In this document: one piece after another, positions 26,266 through 37,601 of the stretch | How positions within the stretch are numbered: the stretch's first letter is position 1 | Layout of the letters: every line of letters starts with the position of its first letter | Source: Metopolophium dirhodum | Taxonomy: Eukaryota > Arthropoda > Insecta > Hemiptera > Aphididae | NCBI RefSeq assembly: GCF_019925205.1 | Contig: NC_083564.1 | Location: forward strand, 33,518,447-33,582,446 | Direction: 5' to 3' | Length of the DNA: 64,000 bases | The notes under the pieces: generated by a model | The model's input: the letters and a program-made list of their open reading frames with translations, nothing else | The model's database searches: none | What the model was told of the DNA's origin: nothing | Made by a program: the position numbers and the translations under genes

Positions 26266-28944
26266 ACGCTCGGGAAAACCGATCCTGCGTCTGAGTAAAG
26301 TTTTAATAACTCGTAATCGATTTTCATAACATCCGCGCATGCATATTAAATATTTCCGTTATTAATAATATTAAATTTGAACGTAAATTTACGATAAAAA
26401 TTTCTGCGTTGAAGTGAACATTTAAATATTCCATTAAAACTCGACGCGTACCTTAAATAAATATAGTATACAAACATTCTTCACTCGGCGTATATAACAT
26501 ATTATTTTAAGTATAAGTGATAAAGCTGACTATAGTCTATAAGGTATAATAACCTAACCAAATATTGAGGCAAAGTCGTGTTTTAGTTACAATTTGTTAT
26601 TTAAACCTAATATTTCATAGAATCATATTAATATTAGAGTAGGTAGGTATATGGTATGGTTATAAAAACGTTTAAAAAAATGTAAATTGAATAAACGATA
26701 TCATACTAGGTAGTTATTTGAAAGTTCCTAAATAAATTATATTATTTTTTATCTTTATCGTGGTATTTTTAGTAGGTAGGTGGTTTCTTTTTTGAAATTG
26801 TTTCTTGTTTTTATTTCTTTGACTCTGCCTAGTGTTTTGATATAAGGATTTGACATTAGTTAAAATATAACACAAAATAAAAATTGTAGTTATATAGTAA
26901 ATTTGTTTACATTTTATGTTTATTAGTAAAATATTGATGCATATGTAAAATCACCAAAATTAAAATTAATTATCTATACATACACCAAATACAATTGTTT
27001 ATAGTTACCAATTTTATTTTTTAACGAGATACAGAGTGTTTAACAATATGTAAGAACTCTATAGCATCTTTCTAAACAACGAATTAAAATATCTGAATTT
27101 ATTTTTGACATGAATATTTCCTCCCATAATAATATAATTCAAACGTGGGAGGTATAGTATTAATTTTTAATTTTTTTAAGTAGGGACCAATATTTTATTC
27201 TGAGTGGAGTGATGATGGAAGTATTGATTTTATTATTATGATAAAATGATGTGAGTTTTAGCTTTTTATTTTTGTTTCTGAAGACACTTTTTATAGCGGA
27301 AAAAAGGTTTGATCATCAATTTTGATTAAGGCATCTAGAAGAAAATTGCATCTAGTAATTACTTTTTCGAGGCCAAAACTAATACGCCTAACATTTGTGA
27401 ATATTTTAATATTATTATTGAAATAATCGTTTGGTAACCTTGGTTACCAAAAAGTTAGACAATACATAATATTCGATAATACAATTTTGCTTCGTCATAA
27501 AGCAAAACGTTTAATACAAGGCCTATTAAGTCGTTACACTAGAACTAAAATAAAATTGATCGAAAATTCACAGTGATTTTTCATGATCATTAACAAAGAG
27601 CATTTTGAAGAATCACTAAACTTTGCAAATAATTGGACAGTCTTCGCTCAGAATCATTTTTTATATGTATTATTTATCATTGAATTATAATTTAACACAT
27701 TACTGTGACTTACTTGATGACGAGATATAATCGACACCTACTGGACAGCAGAGTGGTTAACTCTCCTTTTTGTTCTTATAGATTTCTATAGGAAAAAAAG
27801 TTGTATTTAAAATTGTAATTTATAGAAAATATTATTTTTTTAGAATATGTCACATTAAAAAAAAAACCTGTGCAACTCGTACAGCTGTAAGTAGGCTCTG
27901 GGTGTTTCTCGTCATTGGTCAAGTCATTGTTACAGATGTGTAAGTAGTAAATATGAATTCAGTAATAAATCATTGTACACAAAAAACGATTTATGGCGGA
28001 GAGACGGTTTTTTGGCCGCCAGCTTCTAAGGTCGATTTCTAAGGATATTTTCTATTTTCTTTTTTTCTATTATTAATTCACGGTAGACCGCTCAAACTTT
28101 TGTTGGAAAATCACTTACTATACCCTCAAGTCGTGACCGACGTTCCATGTACAACGGTCATCATTATTAATTATATTCCAATCATTATCAGCAGCAAGGA
28201 AAAAATAATATTGATATTAGGTGAGATCATTACGTAGGATATTTGTTTAACGTTATTAACTTTGTATATCGTGTTATTACATTTTGTTAAAACACATGTT
28301 AATTCAATTCGTTTATGGATAATCCCTGTTGGAGTAATGTTTCCCGACCGCTCGTTAAATTTCCAAAACCCTCTCAGTGGTAATAACTTGAGGTTTGACG
28401 TTTACCCACAACCTGCGAGCTCGTACTTTCTGTTGATGGATAGGGTGGAAGGGCGCACACGCGGTCGACTGTATTGGTTTTCTCAGTTTGCGCGTTCCGC
28501 TTTTCCATCGTTATAATTGATTCGTTAAATGTGCGTAACATGATAATATCTAAATAAGCGTCGTTGAGCTTATTATATTGTACAACAGTATATATATTGT
28601 AATTCCTGAACAATATGTATATGTTTGTACAATAGCTTCATTGTGGTGTCCTGATGTAGTTAATGTTGACGATTCTATACAATGATCGATTGGCTGAAAA
28701 CGATTTTGTGATATGCATGTAAATATAGGTAGCAGTGTTGTAACTTCGATATTACGCGACCTTAGAGCAAAATTGAGCGACATTTTCAACAGCCCTCCCA
28801 TTTCATTTAATCAAGTATTTGAGAGATTTTAGGTGGTACATTCCCTTGATGATCCCATTGAGCTCAATTAATACATTTTTTAAATGTCATTACATGTCAT
28901 AGGATTCTAAAAATATGTTTATAACACCTTATATCTCCCTTGTG

Positions 28945-29030
28945 TTGGTCTGTCCGTTCATCCGTCCATCTATCGACTCTCTGTTCGTATGTTCGTCTGT
29001 CCGTCTGTCCGTCTGTCCATCTGTCCATAA
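28945..29030. repeat. GTCC/GTCT tetranucleotide-type repeat
   Basis: Degenerate tandem gtccgtctgtccatctgtcc units, better ordered toward the right end. Confidence 0.8.
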
Positions 29031-30389
29031 GCTACCAGTATCTACCTAGTTACGATTGTTGATTATTTATTAATTTATCGCCAGTACATAGTTACGATTG
29101 TTGATATATATATATTGCTGATTATTGTCTATTTATTGTCCATAATTACTGTACATAAATTTAAATGGGAATTAATGAGTATAATTATTTATAGCATTGT
29201 ATAAAAATACGTCTTCGAAATTGGGAATTTAGCACTCTCACAGAGTGAGTTTTTCTAACTTGTTTTGAAATACTTAGTTTCATGAATATACCAACACCAG
29301 TAACATAGTAGGCAGATTAGATATCCCATGATCCCATGATCGAATGAAAAGACTAAAGACAAACAAAACATTAAATCATAATCATCTACTGACATTTATA
29401 CTTTAGTTAGTAGTAACATTGCAACTATTTTATGAGAAACACGTTTCCGACTGTTGATATACCATATTTTAGGTTTATGGATAAAATGTATGGAGGTAAT
29501 CTATAAAAAAATCAAAATAAATTAAATTATAGTGTATTCAAATAATAGCAATTATTATTGCCCTGCAGCAAGCATCAATCGTTATAAATTATAATATAGC
29601 TGTTGTTCTTAGTATATGGTTATAACTAATAACAAACAGAACATAAATTGTACTATTTTAATATTTAAAGTGAAAATAGTGAATGTTATCCTAAATAATA
29701 AATGTGTTTGAATTAGCCACCATTGTTTGTAGATGTTTATAATTAAATTCCATTATTATCGCATGATATTTATTTCAGAAAATGTATTGCAATAATCTTG
29801 TTTGTTATTCAAACGTTTTAAGCTGTTTATGTGCTCACGCTTGAAATTTAGTAAAATTATACTTCCACTTAGTAGTTATTGGTTTAACTGTTTCATTAGG
29901 TTATTTATTTAATTATGTACTGTTTTATGTATTAGCTATACAAAACAAAAGTATAAAGGTACTTATTTTTGGCGTATAAAATAATTGTTAAAAAAACTAC
30001 TCGTAAAGATTTTTTTCATTTTTATATTACATTTTGTATTTATTTTAAGACAAATAAGAAGTGAGCTAATTTATTGTTCTCATTTAACTGTAGCGAAGTA
30101 ACTCACGATTAAAACAAATAATTGGTGGTACCTTTCTTTTATAAACAAAAGACATCATTAAAAAAACAACACATTTCTTTTTAAATTACAAAAGTTATAC
30201 AAAATAATATTCTTAGTAAATCCAAAAAAAAAATGAAAGTGGGGTTAAAAATAAATATTAATATTGTCCAGATTCACAGTAAATTTCACACACGCTTGAG
30301 TTTAATATCTAAATGGTTTTAACAAACGATATTTTCATACATACGGTATTATTACTGTCATATCAAGTTAGGCACTTTTATAAACACAT

Positions 30390-31475
30390 AACACAATAAG
30401 TGTTAGGACTAACGGATTTGACGTAGTGCGCAGCAGTAAGCACGATAAACTATGTGAGAAATGATATAAATTTGTCTGTAGAATATGATATCACAAAACA
30501 TATTTGTGTTTAATAGACTAAAGTTGAACAAAAAACATAATTTCAAAAATAAAGACTTAATAGTTAATACTTCGATAATATAACGCAATATACCGATTGG
30601 TTATTATTGAAGTCGGACATTTGATCGGTATCACGATATTATGGCGTCGAGCATATCTAATAAAATGCACAATATAGTTTTTCAAATGTATAATAGTAAT
30701 TTGTGGTTGAATGGTAACAACTGTAATTGGATTTGGCAATCAATATTACAACTTACTGCAGTAGGTACAACTGAAAATGGCAGAAAATTACGGATAATGT
30801 TAGAATATTAGTAGACACCTGTCAATACGAGATAAAAGGAATCGGGATTTTATTTGGGGCTCTGGGCTGTGCGTTGACGTTTGCGTTCACTCAGTGACAA
30901 TATATAAATGAAACCTCACGAGAACGGATTTGCAGCGGTGAATACGATAAATTGTGCGAACAATTAAATTAAATTGCCTGTAGAACATGATATCACAAAA
31001 TATGTTTGTGTTCGATACACAAAAGTTGAACAATAACCATTATTTCAAAAACAAACCCTTGCAACTCGTCGATAGTATAATTATATATCCATAGGTTATT
31101 GTTGATATCTGACATTCGATCGGTATCACGATAATAGCGTCGAGTACCGTCCATGATCAAATTCGCTATAGTTTTCAAATACATCGCCAAGACAATAGGT
31201 CGGACACTTTCCATGTACGCGACTATAATAGTTGGTCAAATCTAATGCCAGCGCCACCAGCCATATAGTGACTCAAGTGGCTGATTGGTATGTAATTGAA
31301 TTTGGCCCATCAATATATGACAACTGTAAGCGACGGAAAATGTTAGAATATTAGTAGACGCGTGTCAAATACGGGAAAAAAAAGCACTTGATTTAGAGCT
31401 TGACGTGTATGGTCATCGATGGCTGCGTTCACCAGGTGATTTGTGTTATATATATATTGAAACCTCACGCGATCC
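30390..31475 (+). repeat. Tandem duplication of a ~500-545 bp promoter-like unit
   Basis: Two copies follow one another (about 30390-30925 and 30926-31475). Shared blocks in order include gatatcacaaaatatgtttg, cggtatcacgat.at, gcgtcgag, tgttagaatattagtagac, and an end block gcgttca then tatata and gaaacctcacg. Each unit ends with a TATA-like stretch before the GC-richer end. Because decayed UGT exons lie just downstream, these may be old UGT upstream regions, but they do not match the promoter blocks of the main array. Confidence 0.65.
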
Positions 31476-31934
31476 GTTCGTTTCCACTTTGCTCCGATTT
31501 CCGATAACATCGTAATATGGCGTAGGACGTACTATGTCGTCGTATAGTAATCCCAATCGTTCCCGCCATATTACGGAACGATATATCTGTGGTTGATTTC
31601 TCGGTGATCGCAGATAAACCTCTACAAATGAATTGGTGATTGTAAAATTCACCGATTGTACCCTTTTTTATATGTAAATTCCACGGGTACGATTTTTTTT
31701 TTACCTCTAAAAACATGAAAGGTCCACTGGGAACCTACCAACTCTTGACCTGTAAAATAAACATAAATTATATCACCGATATTATTTGTTGACCAATCTT
31801 ATTTTTAAATTGAATGTTAACACTTAATTTGATTATAAATACACACATTTTAAGGCTGAAATTAATTACACAACTCGTCATAGACTATCGTTTTTATCAC
31901 TTAAAATGTTTGATTTTTTTATCATTATTATCAT

Positions 31935-32615
31935 AAAGATTATTTTGGTGTATGGCAACCGTCGGGTTGACGAAATAAAGTGAGTCAACCACGGAGGTAA
32001 CGATCGATTCGACGCCCTGATCGTGTTCGAATCCATTACAGGACTTGGCCATCGTGTTTGACGCCCCAATACCTTTATAAAGAAAGTATGTTTTTCTTTT
32101 TGAACTTGTATCATTGTGAAAACTAATAGGTGGGTAGTAGGTAAAAAGTAATAAATGAATAACAGTGTAAAATAATGTGATTTTGAAGCTAAATTGTCAT
32201 TTAATTTTTGGAGGTATGTTACGTTTTTAAATAACTTAGTACCTATAGTTACAAACATAATATTGATTATTTTAACACCCCGAAAAAAAAAAAACAATAA
32301 TGTTCTGGCTTGCACGATAATGTAGTACGTTATTATCCCATCAATCATGATCAAATTTATAGAGTGCACTTTTACCGGATAGCTATCGGATCCAGCGCGA
32401 GTTTCAAACATAATTGTGGCGTGCAACGACGTTCCGTGGGGACGATCGGCCAGAGGTTCACCGAAAACCAACTGTTGAAAACCAAAGACTTTCGACGAAT
32501 GGGGTTGACAACTGTCGACCCGATACCTTACGATTTGTCTCCTACGGCCATCTGTCGATAATCTCTCAAAACTCACATTACGTGACTGAACGTCAATACC
32601 TGTCTCGCTGAACCT
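31935..32615 (+). pseudogene. Decayed UGT first-exon relic
   Basis: Two stretches align in order with the first exon of the intact UGTs downstream. 31940-32066 reads LVYGNRRVDEIK (stop) ... NDRFDALIVFES, against AVYGNQKLADLLASEACDRYDLLLIEP in unit D. 32320-32615 reads VRYYPINHDQIYR...GTIGQRFTENQLL ... PIPYDLSPTA ... SHYVTE, against VIYLIPSPMITFAE...GTFVQRFTNTALL ... PRPYDLSPTV ... SHYVTE. Stops and frameshifts break both parts. About 255 bp of unrelated AT-rich DNA separates them, either an insertion or a lost ancestral intron. The 5' third of the exon is not legible. Clearly non-functional and more diverged than any unit of the main array. Confidence 0.82.
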
Positions 32616-33345
32616 GAAATTCACATTAAACTTGCGTTGTATTCCAACATTTTTTTTAGTTTAAAATGTTACATCAAATGTTTATAAAAATTGAAGTGTA
32701 GAATAAAAGAGCAATAAATTCATTTGGTTTGGGTGAACACGTATTTTATTATTATTATTTTTTTTAATTGGTTTATTATCTCGCGTGATATTTACGAGGT
32801 CACCACACCCGAATTTGTATTGTATGTAGTGTTCGTTTTACGAATACACTCGCGTTCAGCATTTCACGTTTAATTTTGTTACTTTTAATATTAGAGTGAA
32901 TCGACCTATAATTTAATTACAAATTCATGATGTTATATATATGTTCTAGCAGAGGATTTTTCTCAATATTTTAATTTTTAAACTATTTATTAGTACCAAC
33001 GTACGTGTACGCAAACCAATAAATAAATTTAAAATTGTAGGTACCTAATTATTTGCTTTAAACATTTAAAATTAAAATATCGAAAAAAACTCTGAGAAAA
33101 TACATATAGTGTTGGTACCTTTTAATAATATGATAATAGACCATTTCACAAATAATAGCAATTTTTCTTTTACATGCTTGTAAGACGTATACAATGGAAA
33201 CAGGTGTCTAAATTATAAAAAATAATACTTTACAATTAATACGACAAGATAATAGACATTAACATTTAACACTTCATACTATGCAAGACGTATTATAGTT
33301 ATCAGCTGTATCGTTGTTATGATCCGACGAAATCGACAGCAGTAA
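32616..33345. other. Intergenic DNA between two UGT relics
   Basis: Nothing recognised; I looked for exon 2 and exon 3 motifs (FGS, WFPQ, HGG) and did not see them. Confidence 0.45.
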
Positions 33346-33349
33346 CCAC

Positions 33350-33505
33350 AATGGTAAGCGGTTTGTATTTGTTTACGGTTTCGACGCTGTTACTGTTGAT
33401 CTGTCAGTAGGTGTCGCCGGTAGAAAGCGCCATAATACTGGCAGTGGAAACAATAGTGGTAGCAAGAGCCAATTGAAATTTGGAACATTCTGAGCCAAGT
33501 GCATA
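33350..33505 (+). pseudogene. UGT relic: start of exon 1
   Basis: From the ATG at 33352 the frame reads a hydrophobic signal-peptide-like stretch (LFTVSTLLLLICQ), a stop, then SAIILAVETIVVARAN. This matches the intact array's EAARILAVETVAGKSHW immediately after the signal peptide. The catalytic GKSHW is degraded to a non-functional sequence and the frame is broken soon after. It is the 5' end of a different ancestral gene from the relic at 31935-32615, because it lies downstream of that exon's 3' end. Confidence 0.72.
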
Positions 33506-33514
33506 AATCGTTAA

Positions 33515-33665
33515 AAAGGTTAAGTCGTCAAGTCAGTCGTTTATGGGACCGAGTATGTCATTCGTCATAAAGGATCACCTAATTTGATGTATCGTGGTGT
33601 AAACCTTATACGCGCTCTATCGATATTGTCTACTGGACGTAATCTCTGTAACGTTTAGTTTTTAC
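33515..33665 (+). pseudogene. UGT relic: exon 4
   Basis: After a stretch matching ...QQSVVYW the frame reads TEYVIRHKGSPNLMYRGVNL, against TEYVIRHKGAPHLKFHALNL in unit A. After a frameshift it continues YRYCLLDVISVTFSF, against YQYLMLDIIAVALIF at the start of the transmembrane helix. It sits within about 20 bp of the exon 1 start relic, so everything between (most of exon 1, exons 2 and 3, all introns) has been deleted. No stop codon or 3'UTR matching the main array is evident. Confidence 0.78.
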
Positions 33666-34431
33666 TTCTCTAATCTCATTCAATGCCCACAGAGTGTTAA
33701 AGCTTATTTTTAAGCACACTTTGAAAATACACACAGGTGAATTGGGTTGAAAGTGTTTTGGAATTAGTTTGTGTTAATTACCTATTGGAAGCTAGTAGTT
33801 TTTCATTTAGAGATAGTTTGGTAAGTAGACCTTTGCAAATTTAAACGCGTATTGTGATTGACGGTTTCTTATTCATTACGAAAAAACACCGTTATTACTT
33901 ATATTTTAATTTAATTTAGATAAGCAGTTTACCGTATTCTTTTATGTATAAAGTATGAAACAATAATATTACCAATTCAGACTTGAATTAGGCCATTTCT
34001 ACCGAAAGATAAAAACGCGGATGCGATAGGCTACACACTATAGTTGCTCGGCCGTGGGTCAGTTACGAACGTAGATAAGGTTATTACGATTAAATTTGAT
34101 ATTAGGTCAATTCACTCTAATATTTAAGGTAACAACATAAAATTGGTTCTGCTGAACTTTAATTTGAATGTTTTACGTTTGTGCGACGGATATAATACAC
34201 ACACACATCCTCTCAAGTAATGTATAAGCTGAAACCAGTTAATTTTAGATAATTATTAAATATTAGTTTTAACAAATATATCATATTAATTATAGTATAA
34301 ATTATAATAAATTCAAATAGATTATTATTTCTATTTCGGCGCATGTATTGCATATAATATGTAACATGAATTTGATAACCATATCATACATATTACAGAA
34401 GTAAAGATTCTATCTTCTTGATGGCTCCATA
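33666..34431. other. Intergenic DNA
   Basis: Nothing recognised. Confidence 0.4.
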
Positions 34432-34557
34432 GCACGATTATAAAGAACTTATATATTATAAATTATATATTATAACTTATATATTATAAATTATATATTA
34501 TAACTTATATGTTATAAAAAACTTATATATTATAAGAAAAGTTCTTTATAATCGTGC
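34432..34557. mobile_element. Small palindromic MITE, 126 bp
   Basis: Ends are GCACGATTATAAAGAACTT and its near-perfect reverse complement, and the interior is repeated ttatatattataa. Both sides carry ccata (34427-34431 and 34558-34562), a plausible 5-bp target-site duplication. No coding capacity. Confidence 0.75.
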
Positions 34558-34562
34558 CCATA

Positions 34563-36840
34563 ATAGCACCATGATATCCTTGTCAGCATTAACCAGGTAC
34601 CTTTATATTTCTCCATAAGCCAAGCACCATAATTCCGTGCTCCTTCTCATTCCACTTCCTATGGTCATAACCATTCAATCCACTGACTTTTTATCGCTCC
34701 CTCAATAATGCTTCTATATTTTACCGTCAGCTTTTTCCCTTAAATAATCATTACCAAAACAATTTGCAGTATACTTTTTTGGAAAAAAAGGAGGGAGGGG
34801 GTTCTTGTTTGGAAAATAGAAGTTTATATCGCTACAGGACACGTCTTACGAGTACAAAAAAAAAATATCAGGAATTTGAAAATATGGCTAGTAGGTATAC
34901 TTAAAAATAAGAAATCGAATGAAATATGTACTATTAGGTATAAAGGCACAAAGTGGGAATGTTTAAAAAATCACTCTGTATATTATATTACTTTTTTTTC
35001 AAATAATTTCAGTAAATATAAAATAAACGTTATGTTTAGATTGTATTATATGCAAAATATATTGTTGGTTAAGAATTATTAATTCGTGGAAGTGATATGT
35101 CATCGTACGACATGACTATATTACCGCTTTGACGCGGGTCAAGGTTGCGTTCCAAGACTGTCGCCGTCCCGAGCGTCCGCGCGATCCAACGTTGTTGTTC
35201 GTGCTCGTTTTATAGTCTGGTTTTGCGTGCCGTATCTTAATTTCATGACGACGATATCATAATAATGTATTATAGTCGTCACGACCGAATGTGCTTTCCC
35301 CCCCCCCTCCCCCGTCGGTGCTGATCCACATTAAATTATTATATGGAAATCCGTACGCGTTCTCATGCTCTTGTTGAGCATAGTATAATATTAAGCTGAA
35401 AAATGTCGCACGTGTACTTCTCAAAAGTGTGCGCGAGTTACGTCCACGTGCGCTCATGGTACGAGCTACGCACGACTCCGTTCGTTCAAGTGCATTCGTT
35501 CGGATACCGCGCCATTTGCCTTCAGTGTGCAATGTGAATACAGAAATTATTAAGTCATTTTCCGTGACCTATATATTATATACTCCATATCATAAAAAAT
35601 GCCGTTTTGGCTAAATTGCTGTGGTTTTTTATTTTAAATATATTTGTCCACACGTTGATATGATAATATTAGGTATAATAATAATAATATGTACAACTAC
35701 ATATTATATGTATTATATGTTTGCTGTAGTATGTTACAACTTACAATATTACTCGGTGGGTACCGATAATAAATCGTTATTCGCTGCAAAGCGTAAACCG
35801 AATAAAGCGTAGTATACCGAAAAATAAACAATTATAGGTAAAGTCATCGCTCTTGGATACCACGTGCACTGATAACATATTAAAGACAATGCTTGATAAC
35901 GAAAAATAAAACGGAGGCTGTTATATTTGATTTATGTTTATCGATTATCATAGGTAACATTACATCTTATTGATAAGTATAATACAATATTAATTTATCA
36001 GCGGAAATTACAGAGCACGATCTCGAGCTCCACTTTTAGTTTTCGAGATTATTCTGTTATTTAATCCCATTAAATTATTATGAAGATAAAATAAAATGAA
36101 TAAGTAGTTATTAATAGATATGAGAGATATTTGTTTATAGTTTTTACCTATCGACTTAATTTATTTTTACATTTTTAGAGTTTTTTTTTCAGGACATTGG
36201 AATCCTAACTTAACATTTATATAATCACTATAATCACATTATATATACGACATGATGTCATAATAATTGGTATTTAATAGTTTTATTTTTTAAATCAAGA
36301 TGACAATTAGGCTTTTAGTAGCTCAAGCAAAAGATTTTTTTTTAAAAAACGATCTCCTGAAAAGTTACAATTTTGCAGATATCAGCTTCTGCCTCTTCAG
36401 TGCAGAATTGTTATGTTATTTATTGGTATGTAATTTTAATAATTCTATTTAGCTTGTGCTTTACATTATGACTTGTTAAGTGTCAACTATTATGACTGAA
36501 CAGTAAACATTAAACAATACATTTTAATATTTTATAATTCTGTTGTACAAGTCTGTGTTGTAATTTGTAAATGAAATAGGTAGTAAAAATTAAAATTAAA
36601 CAAATATATTACCTACAGAACTACAGAAGTAATAGAACCATAGAAGCATATATACTGTTAGTAATTTGAATAAGTAAACCTATTATTATAAATGTTATAA
36701 ATTTCCAATTTGTTTTTGAAATAAAAAAAAATAATAAATAGTAGTTGCCAGTATGAACTTATAAATTATAAGTTATATGCATATAAATTAAATTGTTATT
36801 TAAATAAACATAGTAAACACGTTTTCGTTTTGTACTCAGT
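34563..36840. other. Intergenic DNA with a CpG-richer patch
   Basis: 35110-35540 is distinctly GC- and CpG-richer than its surroundings and includes cacgtg E-box-like words and a C-rich run near 35300. It could be a promoter or untranslated first exon of an unseen transcript. Open frames there on both strands show no domain. Confidence 0.4.
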
Positions 36841-37447
36841 TTTACGTGTCATTGTGATGTGAGCTTAGTAAGTTACAGAGATAATGTCGCGTCGTTTGTA
36901 CAAACGTTCACAAAACTTTTGGGTCTTTAAACTAAACACACTGAACATCCAAGGCGTAGTGGAGCGTACTCGTATAATAAGACTACCTTGCTACGAGTCT
37001 ACGACTAGGAAGTTCTGTGTATTTACTCTAAAGAGCCGAAAAGTTTTGTAAATGATCGTAGAATCATAGGACCACGAACGGCTGAGCACAATATAATAAT
37101 CGTTCGAAAGTAACTAAGAAATCGAAACGGCATTGAAAACCAGTTTTAGCTAAACAATCAAGCGAGCAGTAGGCAGCGGGCAAAATAATTGTCATGTAAA
37201 TTGCCGTATGCAATTTGAATGAGAACTCGATGACACACATTATAAAATGTTACTATATTAATAATATGAAAACGCTTCGGACCTATATAGGTATGATGTA
37301 AAATGTAAAAATAATGTTAGAGCGCGCCAATATTGTTCGCAATAATGTGTGTTAACAGTGTGGTCATAGTGCGTAATAGTGAAAAAAAATACACGTGTAA
37401 TATTGTGTACTCGTCAAATGAATATAATAACATGAGCGCCGCCACTG

Positions 37448-37505
37448 CAGTTCGAGTCCAGAACTCATCGCGCTCGCACAAACTCGCATAATAAACGCGC
37501 GATCC
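37448..37505 (+). promoter_or_regulatory. Unit A core promoter block
   Basis: Conserved block cagttcgagtccagaactc ... aaactcgcataataaacg, one of six copies in the array, starting 154 bp before the exon 1 ATG. CAGT at its start resembles the arthropod initiator, so transcription likely begins here. Confidence 0.6.
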
Positions 37506-37601
37506 ATATAGCCGCGATACCTACCTATAATATTATAACCGTTATCCATATAAAAATATCGTAACCCAACCGGACCGCACTTGCCGTAAAAAAAAAATCC
37601 A

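Larger units (their letters stand above)
18980..30389. other. Long gene-poor AT-rich region
   Basis: I found no exon with a recognisable domain in 11 kb. Items noted separately are a perfect hairpin at 20701, an ATT microsatellite at 26230 and a GTCC/GTCT repeat at 28950. Somewhat GC-richer patches at 22630-23080, 25960-26230 and 28300-28510 could hold regulatory sequence or small untranslated exons, but nothing proves it. Confidence 0.45.

Noticed and set aside
31878..32624. 248-codon minus-strand frame
   Set aside because: It runs antisense across the UGT relic and an AT-rich gap; the + strand shows the homology and the minus frame has no recognisable domain.
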